DNA of 64,000 nucleotides, from NCBI GenBank assembly GCA_934047225.1, contig OW203987.1, forward strand, positions 30,585,501 to 30,649,500. The letters are read 5' to 3'. Source of the DNA: Ypsolopha sequella. Taxonomy: Eukaryota; Arthropoda; Insecta; Lepidoptera; Ypsolophidae. Both the position numbers and the translations under genes were made by a program. The notes under the pieces were generated by a model. The model saw nothing but the letters and a program-made list of their open reading frames with translations, was not told the DNA's origin and did not search any database. Below, piece after piece: positions 1-10,300 of the stretch. How positions within the stretch are numbered: position 1 is the first letter of the stretch; each line of letters opens with the position of its first letter.

Positions 1-464
1 ACAACGATACAATGATGAGACATATTTAATTTGATGGTATTATAATTTTTAAAATACCTACATCCAAATTACATCCGTCTGACATTTGTTTGGTTCAATC
101 TAGTGACACACTAGGAAAAAATATAAAGTAAGTGCGGTCCGTCGTTTCATTCACTCGTACACAGGAGTAATTTACGTTAGATGACTACAATGGCTTATGC
201 TCAGTTCTTATTTTAGCCAGGCTTCTATTTGTATTCCTTATTCTGAGGTTGTTCCCATCTCGTATTGGGGGGAATGTTCAGAACTTGTATGTCACTTCCA
301 GAATGTCCTTTTTGAACGAAGGATCATTTGTTTCTGATTATAGGTAATTACTTTTCTTAATAGTTCATTATTTGTTAAAAATCAAATATTTTGAAATGAC
401 CTCTTAGGCGAATGCGCTGCCGTGACTGACATTTAATATGATTCAAAATAAAGATTTTAAGAAG
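1..464. other. AT-rich sequence, nothing recognised
   Basis: No open frame, repeat or element end that I can support. Generic AT-rich intergenic DNA. Confidence 0.5.
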
Positions 465-622
465 TTAAAAGGACATTTCAGCAGTTTTATTGGTACGAAC
501 AAATAAGCATTAAATTATCATTAATAAAATATATTCATTTAATTTGATATTTATGTTGTATATTCATGATAAGTGAATGCTTATTTGACCATAATAATAA
601 AAATGCTGAAATGACCTTTAAA
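465..622. mobile_element. Small inverted-repeat element (MITE-like)
   Basis: The left arm begins AAAGGACATTTCAGCA near 468 and the right arm ends TGCTGAAATGACCTTT near 619. The arms pair imperfectly over about 44 bases, including AAATAAGCATT against AATGCTTATTT, around an AT-rich centre. No coding capacity. TTAA-like bases lie at both edges, but I cannot fix the target duplication. A non-autonomous DNA transposon is the simplest reading. Confidence 0.6.
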
Positions 623-694
623 TATCTTAAAATATTAAACACTTTTGTAAACCTTAATGCAGTCACGGCTAAGTAGGCTTTACAAGTTAACGAG

Positions 695-827
695 TACAGA
701 TCGCGCCAAACTTCTAGTCCCCTCTAAACACGGGACGATTCGCATCAGCAGGAACAAAATGTATGGGCCGTTCTTGGGAAGAGCAACTTCACAACAAGAG
801 CGTACTAGAAGTTTGGCGCAATCTGTA
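695..827. mobile_element. TA-flanked MITE with 24-bp terminal inverted repeats
   Basis: TACAGATCGCGCCAAACTTC opens the left end and the right end is its reverse complement with one mismatch (24-bp arms at about 695-718 and 804-827). Both outer edges are TA, as expected for a Tc1/mariner-type duplication. The 85-bp centre has no coding content. A short open frame crossing the element (657-881) is incidental. Confidence 0.7.
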
Positions 828-1277
828 TTAGTCGAAAAACTTATAAAATCTACTTGGAGAAGAAGTCCGCATACTGTGTAGGGCAGCTACGGAACCCTAC
901 ACTGCGTGTGCTTAAATTTTTAAATTTTGCTTAGAATGCCTATAGATTATTATTAACCTCCAATAGTAGTAAAACGGTATTTTAAGGACTGCTATGAACC
1001 ATTGTATGGCTTTTTACAGACTAAAGTGTAACCAAATATCACGCACATAAAGCTTGAAGGAAAAAAATCCACGCCAAAGCAGCTTGAAGGTATTGAATAA
1101 CCTATTGTAAATCGATAAACAAATTCTACGTGTAGTCAGTTAAAATGCTTTGTGTGTTACTTGGCTTCTATCACTGCAAATAATGAAAAATTTGAAAAAT
1201 TAAACCGAGGGGCGTCTTCATACATAAAACCATCAAAAAGTAGCATATTTTCAACGTTATTTGTTTCAGCTCTAGCT
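828..1277. other. No gene seen
   Basis: AT-rich. It holds one 'acggaaccct' module near 890, a fragment of the dispersed repeat described at 1278-1520, and nothing else I can name. Confidence 0.5.
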
Positions 1278-1520
1278 AAAAAACCGGCTAAGTGCGAGCC
1301 ACCTTAAATATTTATTTGATTCTGTTTTTTAGTATTTGTTGTTATAGCGGCAACAGAAATACATCATCGGTGAAAATTTCAACTGTCTAACTATCACGGT
1401 TCATGAGGTACAACCTGATGACAGACGGACAGACAGACGGACAGACAGACAAACGGACAGTGAAGTCTTAGTAATAGGGTCCCGTTGGTTAGCCTTGGGG
1501 TACGGAACCCTAATAAAAAA
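1278..1520 (+). repeat. Lepidoptera-type dispersed repeat (SINE-like), near full length
   Basis: It starts with an 'aaccggctaagtgcgag' module, runs through a 'cacggttcatgaggtacaa' module and a cagacggacag microsatellite-like stretch (about 1423-1460), and ends in 'gtcttagtaatagggtcccg' and 'gggtacggaaccct' plus A residues. Other copies or pieces lie at 9246-9316 (minus), 23590-23690, 49111-49165 and 53133-53325. I know this module order from lepidopteran genomes, but I cannot give a family name with certainty. Confidence 0.7.
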
Positions 1521-1716
1521 CGGTCATAGATACAGTGTGACATAAAAGAGTAGAAATTAATTATTCGAGAATTATTGTTTCATTCCCTAGAAACACCTTA
1601 TCTGTCAATACGTCAATACTGTTGTCAAGTGGCTGGAAAATTCTAAGCGTGGTTACGCTTTTGATTATAGTTTTGCGTGCTATTTATTATATTTTGGGTT
1701 GTTTCACAGTGCCATC

Positions 1717-1849
1717 ATGAATAAGGTCATCTGTGGCGATTCTCGTGATATAATTTTTAAAGTTTTCTCAAGGTGTTTGGCAGAATATCACGCCGATAAT
1801 GTTTTAACTAATTTGGAGGATATTTACAAACGTACAGCAGTTTATACTG
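1717..1849 (+). pseudogene. Transposase exon 1 (N-terminal helix-turn-helix part)
   Basis: The ATG at 1717 opens 44 codons. They include SRDIIFKVF and NLEDIYKRTAVYTG, the pattern typical of the N-terminal DNA-binding region of insect Tc1/mariner-like DDE transposases. The exon ends in phase 1 at a good splice donor (G|GTAAGT, 1850-1855). The matching acceptor is TTTCAG at 8275-8280, and the frame continues there as GVSESTERRIG, completing the helix-turn-helix. The intron is now about 6.4 kb because of nested insertions. No promoter was identified. The exon itself has no stop, but the downstream exon is broken. Confidence 0.75.
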
Positions 1850-2799
1850 GTAAGTAACTTCTGAAAGTAGTTTAAAATGTAATTACACAACATATTTAAA
1901 CGTGTACTCATCTAATTTCCAAGAAATAGACAGTATCTTTTGGAATTTTCTTAATTTTTTGCGGTTATGTTGATATAAACAAAGGTCTTTATTTTTATAG
2001 GCGACTATAATGTCTTGAGAATCTATATAAATAAAAATGAATTGCTGTTCGTTAGTCTCGCTAAAACTCGAGAACGGCTGAACCGATTTGGCTAATTTTA
2101 GTCTTGAAATATTTGTGGAAGTCCAGGGAAGGTTTAAGCGATAAGAAAATGTGGAAAAATTGCGAGGAAAATACTAAAAACGACAATTTTATTTTCCCAT
2201 ACAAACTGTTCTTACCTGTCAAACATTTGATGTTCACCCCGTCGCGTCGGTTCGGTATGTTAGGAATAAAAACATGTAGATCTAGATTAAATAAGGGTTT
2301 GGAATCGACAACATATATCCATAATAGTCTGATTATCGCATATTTAGATTTAAAACATGTAAAATAATGACACTATAATGACACTTGGTTGTTGTGTTGG
2401 GTGCGTTCAGAAATATACTTTGAAACAGTAAAGTTCGCTATACGATCTGAAATTGGGTACTAAAAATCAAATCAGCGACTCTTTATCAAATGTCCGGTAC
2501 TATGAAATTTGGATGAGGTTTTACATTATGACGTCACAGTTTTTTGTGATCAAACTGCTTCCTTTTTTCTTAGTTTTTAGCAATTATAAAAATGTCAAAC
2601 ACTCAAATAAATCCGTTAAAATGTTTTAACAATTATTTTAGAAGATCACATTGGATTGTGTCAGTTATTTTACTTTAACAGCAGTCAAGTTTCAGAATGC
2701 ACGGAATTGCATTCAATTTATCTATTACCCGCACACATTATGTTTTTAACACCGGAAAAAAGATTCAAAACTTGATTTGTCATTCTGATACTGCTTACA

Positions 2800-3465
2800 A
2801 TGCCGAGGAGAAAACGACCTAACATAGGTCGTCGAAGTCGATCGAATGTGCGACGAGCTACCTCACGCGCTAATCGCACTGATGATCAGCGAGAGACTGA
2901 TAATGCTAACAGTCGTATTGGTATGGCAGATTTGCATCCTAGAGTGAATTACAATCAAGTGGATAATAGGCATAGAATGGAACGAGTTCGGGCACATCGA
3001 TCACAACAGCAGCGAGCACGGGAAAATGAAATTGATCGATTCCGCAGACGCAATGTTCCTGTGAACCTGGCACGAGGAGCATTCTCCTACGATCAAGAAA
3101 TAGATTATAGTGCCGAAAAATCTGTAACAATTGGGGAAATGTCAATCATTTGTCAACATTGTAAAGCTTTAAAATACAGCGGTGAATTTGCAGGATTATG
3201 TATGTTGTACTGGTGGTAAAGTAAAATTGCCAAAGTTAGTCCCACCACCTGATCCATTAGACTCATTAGTTTTTGGGATGGTTGATTAATTGATTACAGG
3301 TGCTGAAACCAACAAAAAAGTCAGTGCTATGAATTTTTATTCAAACAGAATCCGTGAAGGTGAAGTAAATCACATTTTGATGTGTCAACGGCTTTTTCAT
3401 CAGTTTGCAGTTGACATGTATGTCGAAATTGAGACTGAACGATTGACGTACATCCGTCTAAACCA
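2800..3465 (+). pseudogene. Helitron Rep protein, N-terminal fragments (before LINE)
   Basis: The first frame (2800-3219) starts MPRRKRPNIGRRSRSNVRR, is arginine-rich, and reaches ICQHCKALKYSGE, the cysteine motif found upstream of the Helitron_like_N domain. A frameshift near 3195-3210 follows; the next frame gives GGKVKLPKLVPPPDPL and a stop near 3288. A third stretch (about 3290-3465) gives NHILMCQRLFHQFAVDMYVE and ETERLTYIRLN, classic Helitron Rep sequence. An internal deletion appears to lie between the last two. Family knowledge: Rep is the HUH endonuclease that starts rolling-circle transposition. The catalytic motifs are not present here, so the gene is dead. Confidence 0.8.
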
Positions 3466-3493
3466 CTTGGTGTAAAAATCACAGACTGGTTTC

Positions 3494-5035
3494 TTGCCCG
3501 CCCCCGCAGCGACCAACTGCGGGGCGACCTTCAACCCGCAACGTCAGACTAACACTAAGGACGATGTCCACAACTCGACTGCGCGCGCGACGACTACAGC
3601 AGGTGCGTGCAGGTGCGTCGATACGTCAGACAGTAGTCTCCGCAACGCTCGCGCCGTTCCCCCGTGTGTGTCTGATTGTCGTAGCAGACTGATAATTATT
3701 CACCAAAACATTCGATCGATAAACAAGAAAACAAAGAACTTGGAGGTCCTACTTACAGGCGAATTAAAGTGTGATGTTTTAGGTATTACTGAGCACTGGT
3801 TAATATCAGATAAACTAAAAAGTACTAGTATTTTAAACTACAACCTATTGTCATTTTATTGCCGTCCTTCTATTGAACATGGAGGTAGCTGTATTTATGT
3901 TCGACATGGTTTACGAGCCGTATCTTTAGACGACCTCTGCTCAATGTCCGTTGAGCAGGTATGTGAAATATCTGCTATAAAAATTATCGACTTTGATAAA
4001 ATAATAATTTGTATTTACCGTTCAAATGTGACTCATTGTAACGAATTCTTTCCAGTGTTTGAAAGATTGTTAGATAAAATTGTTGAAAACAAGTGCAATA
4101 ATAATGTTGTAATCGTTGGCGACTTCAACATCGATGTGTTGGAGATGTCAACGTATCATAAGCGGCTGCTAGACATTTTAGACTCTCATAACATGAGCAA
4201 TATTGTAGACTTTCCGACTAGAGTGGAAGAAGGCTCTGTTACATCTCTAGATCATCTGTACACGAACGTTGACTCTGACTTGGTTACAGCATCTCCAGTA
4301 CGCAACTACTTGAGTGATCACTACGCAGTGCGGGGTGAGCTGAAGTTCGATGTCTATCCACCATTAATTACGAGTATACGTCAACGTGATTTTTCTCAGG
4401 CGAACAAAATGAACTTCATCGCGTCAATTAACAGCTTCGATTGGTCGAGTTTGTGTGCTAAGCCAATATCAGATGTTAATGATTTTGCAACCCAAATTGT
4501 AACAATAATTGTTAACAAATTTAATTCGTGTTTTCCTTACAAATTAAAGACAAATAAAACCAAATCTAACTGTTGGGTAACTAATGAAGCTTTAAATCTA
4601 AAACGACTCCTTTTTGACATTTTAGATCTAGAAAATAAATATTTTGAAAACCCTAGATTACAAAGTATTAAAAATCACGTAAGTGAGAAATACAACTCTC
4701 TTTTGCGGAAGGAACGTACACGTTATTTTTCTAATAAGATTAAATTTAGTACAAATGTAAGCAAAGAGATGTGGAGTGTGGTAAATGACGAGCTTGGTCG
4801 CACAACCCACTCAGAGCCTGATCACACCGACCTAATTCGGAAACCTGATGGCACCAAATATGCCACTAAAATCGAGCTGCTTAATGCGATGAATGCGAGG
4901 TTCGTGGGTGCGGCCTCAGCGTGCGGAGCCCCCCGCGCTGATCTGCCACGTATCACTGCAGCCCTGCGTACTGCGGGAGAACCCTCGGGACCGATCATTA
5001 CTCCTAACACCATTCACACCAGACGAAGTTTTTGA
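3494..5035 (+). pseudogene. LINE ORF2, endonuclease half
   Basis: A 513-residue frame. Residues about 65-290 form an apurinic/apyrimidinic-type endonuclease: IIIHQNIRSINKK, the TEHW motif with its metal-binding Glu, GGSCIYVRHG, VVIVGDFNID, TSLDHLYTN and the catalytic LSDH motif are all present in order. A linker to the reverse transcriptase follows. The frame drifts out of register near its end, and the reverse transcriptase continues one frame over in 4893-6554, so a small indel between about 4920 and 5010 breaks a single original ORF2. The ATG at 3494 is simply the first available in the truncated copy. Confidence 0.85.
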
Positions 5036-6554
5036 AATTATAACCAAAAAGATTTCTCATAAACAAAGTAGGGATATCTATGGGATGTCTTGTGATCTGT
5101 TAAACTCGATGGCGCTTTCTATTTCAACTGTCCTCTCCATTCTTTACAACAGATGCTTGAGGGATGGTGTTTATCCTATACCTTTGAAAAAGGTCAAGGT
5201 ATCGCCCATCCATAAAGGCAAGGGGAAGAAAGAGGACTGTGACGCGTACAGACCAGTAGCGGTGATTCCGGCACCAGCCAAAGTGCTGGAAAATGGACTC
5301 AGCTCGCGTATCACGTGTTTCTTGGACTCCATTGGGGCATTAAGTAAGCATCAGTATGCGTACAGGGCAGGGCGCTCCACAACCTCGCTTACTCGTGAGG
5401 TGGTATGGAGCGTATATCAAGCGCGCGAGTCAGGGAACCAAGTTGCAATGCTGTCGTGTGACCTGTCTAAAGCGTTCGACGTGGCGGACCATGAAGTCAT
5501 AGCGGCCAAGCTTGATCACTATGGCATCAGAGGGCCAGCGTTGTCCTTGCTAGTGGACTTCATGACAAACAGATCGCAGTGTGTTGTCGGCGAAAGGGGT
5601 GCAATAAAATCCGAAGAGCTACAAACATACATTGGTGTGGCACAGGGATCTTCAATCTCGAACATAATGTTCTCCTTGCTGCTAAATGACTTACCAAACT
5701 GCATCTTGGGCGCTAAGATTACCATGTTTGCCGACGACGTCGCTGCTGTTGTAACGGCCAAAACAGTCGGTGAGTTGGAAGCAAAACTTAGTGACGTAGC
5801 TAGACAGTTATCCGAATGGTTTCATATGAACGGCCTTGCTCTGAATGCAAAAAAAACGAACGTCATGCACTTTAATTTGGCTGGGCGACCATACAATCCC
5901 CTCGAAGTCAAAATTGAAGACCATATGCTTCCCCAAGTAAACACCAGCTGTTTCCTGGGCTACAGACTGGACTGTGGTCTTATGTGGGACGATCACATCG
6001 AGTGGCTCTGTAAGCGGCTTGGTAGTGCGTGTTTTGCGCTATCCCGTTTGGCAGCTACACTCCCGCAAGATGTCGTCCGAACAACGTACTTCGCAACTGT
6101 CCAGTCGTTAATCAGTTACGGCGTTGAGCTGTGGGGCAAAGCAGCTGATTGGCACCGAGTGTTCGTTATGCAGAAAAGGGCAATACGAACTGTTGCACGT
6201 GTCAAATATGACGATACCGCTCGCCCACACTTTATTCATTTGCGTGTACTCACACTACCCTCCCTATACATTTACCAGATTTCGCTATTTGTACGGGAGA
6301 ATCTTCATTTGTTTGAGAAAAGAGGTGAACGAACTCGAAGTAGGGACAAACTCCGGACCGTGACGCATAAACTGACCAAGAGTGAGCGTTCAGTGTATGT
6401 GTATGGTCCTAAAATTTACAACAATATTCCAGACAACATTAAGCAGGCTAGATCATCACAAATCTTTAAAAATAAGCTAAAGTGTTGGCTTATTCAGCGG
6501 GCTTTTTACAATATTGACGAATTCCTGGCCGATTCTAAACTTATTCCTAGTTAG
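4893..6554 (+). pseudogene. LINE ORF2, reverse transcriptase half
   Basis: A 553-residue frame. The first 35-40 residues are out of frame relative to ORF2; true homology begins at about FTPDEVFEIITKK. Reverse transcriptase blocks are intact: YRPVAVIPAPAKVLE, LSCDLSKAFDVADHEVI, GVAQGSSISNIMFSLLLNDL and the catalytic FADD at residues 279-282. The C-terminal part (FLGYRLDCGLMWDDHI; LISYGVELWG; IYNNIPDNIKQ) is the usual LINE tail domain. It ends TAG at 6552-6554, then about 200 bp of AT-rich 3' UTR and the simple-repeat tail. The RT domain looks undamaged, but without the shifted endonuclease no full ORF2 protein can be made. Confidence 0.88.
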
Positions 6555-6771
6555 TTTTATCTTTATTTTTTATATTTTACATGACATTATAATTATTATA
6601 CATTCTTGAATTTATTGATTGTTTAATTAATTTTAAATTAATTCAATTACTTGATGTATTGTTATATTGTATAAGTTGTATGTTTAATCATATCAACTTT
6701 TGTATTTTTAATATGAGAAATGACTTGTAACATATCGTTATCAATAAATTGAATATGAATATGAATATGAA

Positions 6772-6940
6772 TAAACCAACAGCAGCTTCGATCTAAAGAG
6801 TACATTCATCTTCGCGATGCTATTAATGCCGATGGCAATGCAAACAATGTGGGGAAAATGACAATTTTGCCGGTCACTTACACTGGGAGGCCGCGCCACC
6901 ACGGTGTCGTGCAGTTGGGTATATTTGTTGTTACTATACA
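6772..6940 (+). pseudogene. Helitron Rep fragment continuing after the LINE
   Basis: From 6779 the plus strand reads QQLRSKEYIHLRDAINADGN and MTILPVTYTGRPRHHG, the block that follows the ETERL..IRLN block in Helitron Rep proteins. It then runs into unrelated AT-rich DNA near 6920, so the HUH catalytic motif, the second tyrosine region and the helicase are missing. Confidence 0.75.
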
Positions 6941-6988
6941 TATATGTCTGAAATAATATTCAATTTGATATAATTCAAATATTTTTTA

Positions 6989-7234
6989 TTAAAGACTATA
7001 TAAATCAACTTTTACGGTAGGAACCATATTTTCTAAAATTTCCGCGATTGACTCCTGTGGGTCTACCGCGTAATTCTCATTTTCATCAACATCAACTTGA
7101 GATTGAAATTTGACGTGCGTGCGACGACGCCCGCCTAACATGCCATCTCTTTTGCACGCGTTGAATTTCGCATGCATTTGCTTGAAGTTGATACAAATGA
7201 GAATTACGCGGTAGAGCCCCTGAATCGGCAACAT
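6989..7234 (-). other. Acidic open frame inside the Helitron, unrecognised
   Basis: 81 codons on the minus strand. The segment from about residue 22 (FNACKRDGMLGGRRRTH then VDVDENENYAVDPQESIAEI) has protein-like composition, with few runs and a mixed acidic and basic character, unlike the AT-rich background. It lies on the same strand as the zinc-ribbon frame at 7384-7719 and might be a further exon of the same captured or foreign sequence. I recognise no family. Confidence 0.3.
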
Positions 7235-7383
7235 ATCAATTAATCTAACAGCAAATGCGAACCAGGCTTGCTAAAGATGTCTTGACTTGCCTCGCCAGGA
7301 CTTGACGGCGTGACGGAAGGCCTCGGTGACTCGGAAAAATCTGGTAGAACCAGAATATTGCCGATGTTGTGCTCATGACTTTC

Positions 7384-7719
7384 TTAAATCTCATCCAAAT
7401 CCTTTAGTTCATCGGCAGTTAAATTAAGTTCTGAGAATGTTATTCTTTCAGATGATGACACAGATGATGATGATGGCATTGTTGAGACGAACTTCGGTTT
7501 TAATAACAGTTGTTGTTTCACTCGATTTTTTTGTTCCTTAGCCCTATTAATTCGTATTATTCGGCTCAAATTGTGACCGCACTTTATACAAAACTTGAAG
7601 GTATCAGCGGTTATTGTGAAACATTCGTCGCATCTTTACAATTTTTTTGTGCAACTAGGACAGGTACTTCTGTTGTTCTGCCGTTCTATCCACTTTTTAC
7701 AAAAGGGACAATGCAATGT
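7384..7719 (-). pseudogene. Zinc-ribbon protein fragment, antisense within the Helitron
   Basis: Reading leftward from about 7719, one frame gives HCPFCKKWIERQ, then TCPSCTKKL, a single in-frame stop (7636-7638), then RCDECFTI and FKFCIKCGHNL: four CxxC pairs, the layout of two zinc ribbons. A basic stretch (RIIRINRAKEQKNRVKQQ), a serine run and an acidic end (LTADELKDLDEI, stop at 7384-7386) follow. I cannot name the protein. Its location between Helitron Rep remnants and the Helitron 3' end, in the opposite orientation, fits gene-fragment capture. An older insertion of another element is the alternative. Confidence 0.5.
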
Positions 7720-8280
7720 TAAAAGTTAACTATAACTTCTGAAACATTGTTTTGAAATATCAATTATATTTTCTTGGAAAGTTCGGTGACAGTGACACTG
7801 ACAGTCAGTGTTGGCAGGTTACTGTTACGTTTAGTAATGTGGCGTAATCGATACAGACAAAAAAAATAGGCTGGTACCTTATTTGTTAATATAAGTGTCT
7901 ATAATCTAATATAATGTCTCATGCAAAATAATTATGAACATTAAGCTGGACATGTGTGCGTGATTTGCCCACTCTTTCCGCCCACTATGGAGCCGATACT
8001 TATGGTTTATGTTAAGAGGTAAGTGATACGAAGTTCACCGGGTCAGCTAGTCGTAAATAAATGTTACGAGAATGGTATAAGTAGGTTATTGTGTTTATAG
8101 ATAAATACACGTTTATATATTGTTCATAAATGAAATGAAATTAAACAAAAATACCCAAAGCCTTTTAGGTGAACTCAGACCACGAAATTTAACAATCAAC
8201 TTCCCATACAAATTGAATTAAAAATTCGTAGGGCGTAATTTTTTGTATGTTTTACTCTATTTCAAATCTTCTTGTTTCAG

Positions 8281-8730
8281 GTGTTTCTGAAAGTACAGAG
8301 CGAAGAATAGGGAATCGGGCCTCCGAAAATTCAGGCGTTAGTCAAAAAACATAAACCGGAGCAAATTTATGAAATTGACGAGATTCTTGGGGAATTTGGT
8401 CACACAGTGGTAGGACTTCTACCTTACCATTGTGACTTAAATCCCATTGAATTAATTTGGGCAATTGCTAAACTAAAGGTTGCTTCATAGAATGTTGGTG
8501 CAAAAGACATTAAAGAGCTGACCATAAACGCATTTAATTATATAACTATTGAGGATTGGAAAAATTGCTGCTAACCTGTTAAAACAATCGAGAAAGAATA
8601 TTATGAGCGAGGAAGAACGTTATACGACGATATAGACCGATTTCAAATTGATGCCGACAGCAGCAGTGAATACGAGCGTGAAGATGATAACGTTTCAACG
8701 TTAGATGACATAAACGTGGATGCCGCTTGA
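8281..8730 (+). pseudogene. Transposase exon 2 (DDE C-terminal part), broken
   Basis: Exon 2 starts after TTTCAG (8275-8280). In the frame joined to exon 1 it reads GVSESTERRIGNRASENSG and stops soon after. From 8317 another frame carries the C-terminal transposase block: LVKKHKPEQIYEIDEIL, FGHTVVGLLPYHCDLNPIEL with IW next, the region holding the last acidic residue of DDE transposases, then DIKELTINAFNYITIEDWKN. It contains in-frame stops at 8488-8490 and 8572-8574 and ends TGA at 8728-8730. The central catalytic part with the first two aspartates is absent, so HTH and C-terminus are joined by an internal deletion near 8318. Confidence 0.8.
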
Positions 8731-9245
8731 GGTACATCGTTGTCGTCTTAAACAACTGCTTCCCAGGTTGTGGAATATTTGGAATTAGATTTATTTAACT
8801 AGTTTTGTACATTATTAAAGTTAACTTCTGAGTGTAATCGTTGTTTTAATATTGCGTACATACCTACCTACTGTAATAAATAAACAAAGTCTTAATAATA
8901 TATCAAGAAATTCGGTTACTTTCACTATTAACACATAATAAGAAATAAGGAGTACTAGTTAAAGAATATCAAGTATCAAGATCAATTTGATTGTACAAGC
9001 AGTGTTGCTATGTTAAAAACGGTGGCGCCCACATTTATTTTCTACTCTTTTATGTCGCACTGTACAAATTTAAAATTTTGTTAGATTGTAGTATATGTTT
9101 TAAAGTAAAATATAAATAAAGAAAATTAGAATTCCATATTCAAAGAGTGCCAAATTGTTTCACGGGTGCTACGGTTTTAGTACTTGTTTTTTGTTGCCTT
9201 GATGTTGCTATGGTATCTATACTGTTGTTATTTACCATAATGGTT

Positions 9246-9316
9246 TTAGGATTCCGTACCCGTACTGTGTACGGAACCTTTCGCCGCGAGTCCGACTCGC
9301 ACTTGGTCGTTTTTAT
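9246..9316 (-). repeat. 5' end piece of the Lepidoptera-type dispersed repeat
   Basis: On the minus strand it reads 'aacgaccaagtgcgagtcgg' then 'actcgcggcgaaaggttccg', matching the 5' module of the repeat at 1278-1520 and at 49111 and 53133. Truncated downstream. Confidence 0.65.
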
Positions 9317-9409
9317 TTATTTATTGATTTATGATATTTTGGTCAAAAAATTATACGTCCTTTTTTAAAATAGGTACCCTCCTAATTATTATAATCACTC
9401 ACACGACAA

Positions 9410-9665
9410 GGGAAATGCCATCTTATTTCGCCAACTATAGTTTAACAGATTATATAACTGATATATAACTGATTATAATCACTGTTTTTTCATTGACTTC
9501 ACTATATGCATCTCACTCCCACTTACTGGGGATTCTCTATTTCTATTACTGCGTGGTATCGGCTAAGCCAATCATAAAAGCACATTCAAAGTTGGTGGAA
9601 TTTATTTCGAACAAACCAAGTGTCATTGCACCTCCTTAGGGGTAGATTCTCTTTACTCACACAAG
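9410..9665 (+). repeat. Dispersed repeat family W, copy 1
   Basis: It shares an ordered series of blocks with 39590-39832: 'gaaatgcca', 'tgcatctcactcccactta', 'tcactgcgt', 'aagccaat', 'ggaatttatttc', 'acaaaccaagtgtcattgca'. Both copies are in the same orientation. No coding content and no clear termini. Confidence 0.6.
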
Positions 9666-10100
9666 TCTTTCCTTGCTTACTACATGAACTTGAACCGAGG
9701 TACTTGTGTACAAAACTTTGATATCACCATGTTTGATGGCACCATGTAGCTCTAGTTTTAATACCGATATCTCACCGTTTCGGGTCGTCTCCCCGGAAGC
9801 TAGTTATCAATAGCCTTAAGGTGGTTGGGTTGTACCGATACATTGTATTTGAACTTTGAACCAACAAATAAACATTAAAATTTGCTCCAACGAATATTTA
9901 CTGAGACGGTAATAATTAAAATATTATCTTTACCACATTATCCTCTAGGCAGATGCAGAGGCGTTTAGCTGTAGGTAGTGATGAGTTTATAACTGCCCTT
10001 GGAACGCAATAACATAAATTTTCCTGTGAATTCAAGTAAGAGATAGTGGATTTATTTATTGTTCAGCAAGTTGTGTCAAAAATACATTTAATCACAAAAT
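9666..10100. other. No gene seen
   Basis: AT-rich sequence without an element or frame that I can support. Confidence 0.5.
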
Positions 10101-10300
10101 GCAATATGCCGTCATGACATGAATCCCTGAGAGAGTGTCAGAAGATTGTGAAATTACGGTCACGTTTCACCGACGACGATATTTACGTCCCAATGTAATG
10201 TATGTATGAGCCTCATTGCCGTACTTCGGGCACAAACATGGATCATCAACTTAACGTGCTTTCCGAAGCACGCAAACCGAAGACGAAATTCGAGTGCTTG
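10101..10300 (-). mobile_element. SINE body, minus strand, head missing
   Basis: The minus strand matches the SINE at 61960-62300 in order: 'tgtgcccgaag', 'cgtcggtgaaacg', 'ctcagggattcatgtc', 'atgacg'. The inner edge carries 'cgtgctttccgaagcacgca', a small hairpin module seen again near 15070. The tRNA-like head is absent. Confidence 0.6.

Larger units (their letters stand above)
3466..6771 (+). mobile_element. Non-LTR retrotransposon (Jockey/CR1-like), 5'-truncated, with target duplication
   Basis: Flanked by TAAACCA at 3459-3465 and 6772-6778, and ending in a (GAATAT)n tail at about 6751-6771. It carries an apurinic-type endonuclease and reverse transcriptase, but no gag-like first frame, so the 5' end is truncated. 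The coding frame is split by a frameshift near 4920-5010. It sits inside the Helitron Rep gene: the codons on either side of the insertion read continuously as Helitron protein. Clade assignment beyond the Jockey/CR1 group would need a tree. Confidence 0.88.
2022..8050 (+). mobile_element. Helitron with degraded Rep gene, interrupted by a LINE
   Basis: The 5' end is A|TCTATATAAATAAAAATGA at 2022, followed by a 'cgagaacggctgaaccgatt' module common at lepidopteran Helitron 5' ends. The 3' end is CACCGGGTCAGCTAG|T at 8050, giving the canonical TC...CTAG termini with insertion between A and T and no duplication. It contains a Helitron Rep N-terminal gene fragment (2800-3465, continuing at 6779-6915) split by the LINE at 3466-6771. 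No helicase is present. On the antisense strand lies a zinc-ribbon fragment (7384-7719). About 2.7 kb remains once the LINE is excluded. Non-autonomous. Confidence 0.8.
1531..9064 (+). mobile_element. Tc1/mariner-type DNA transposon, internally deleted, carrying nested insertions
   Basis: The terminal inverted repeats are CAGTGTGACATAAAAGAGTA (from 1533) and its reverse complement ending at 9062. They pair over about 23 bases with one T/C mismatch, and TA lies outside each (1531-1532 and 9063-9064). Between them lie a spliced transposase remnant (exon 1 at 1717-1849, exon 2 from 8281) and an intron expanded by a Helitron (2022-8050) that itself contains a LINE. Without the nested DNA the element would be about 1.5 kb. 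The DDE C-terminal block at 8317-8730 and the TA duplication support the Tc1/mariner (IS630) superfamily. The copy cannot encode an active enzyme. Confidence 0.85.

Noticed and set aside
2104..2367. 87-codon frame at the Helitron 5' region
   Set aside because: Lies in the non-coding 5' module shared by many Helitron copies; not part of Rep.
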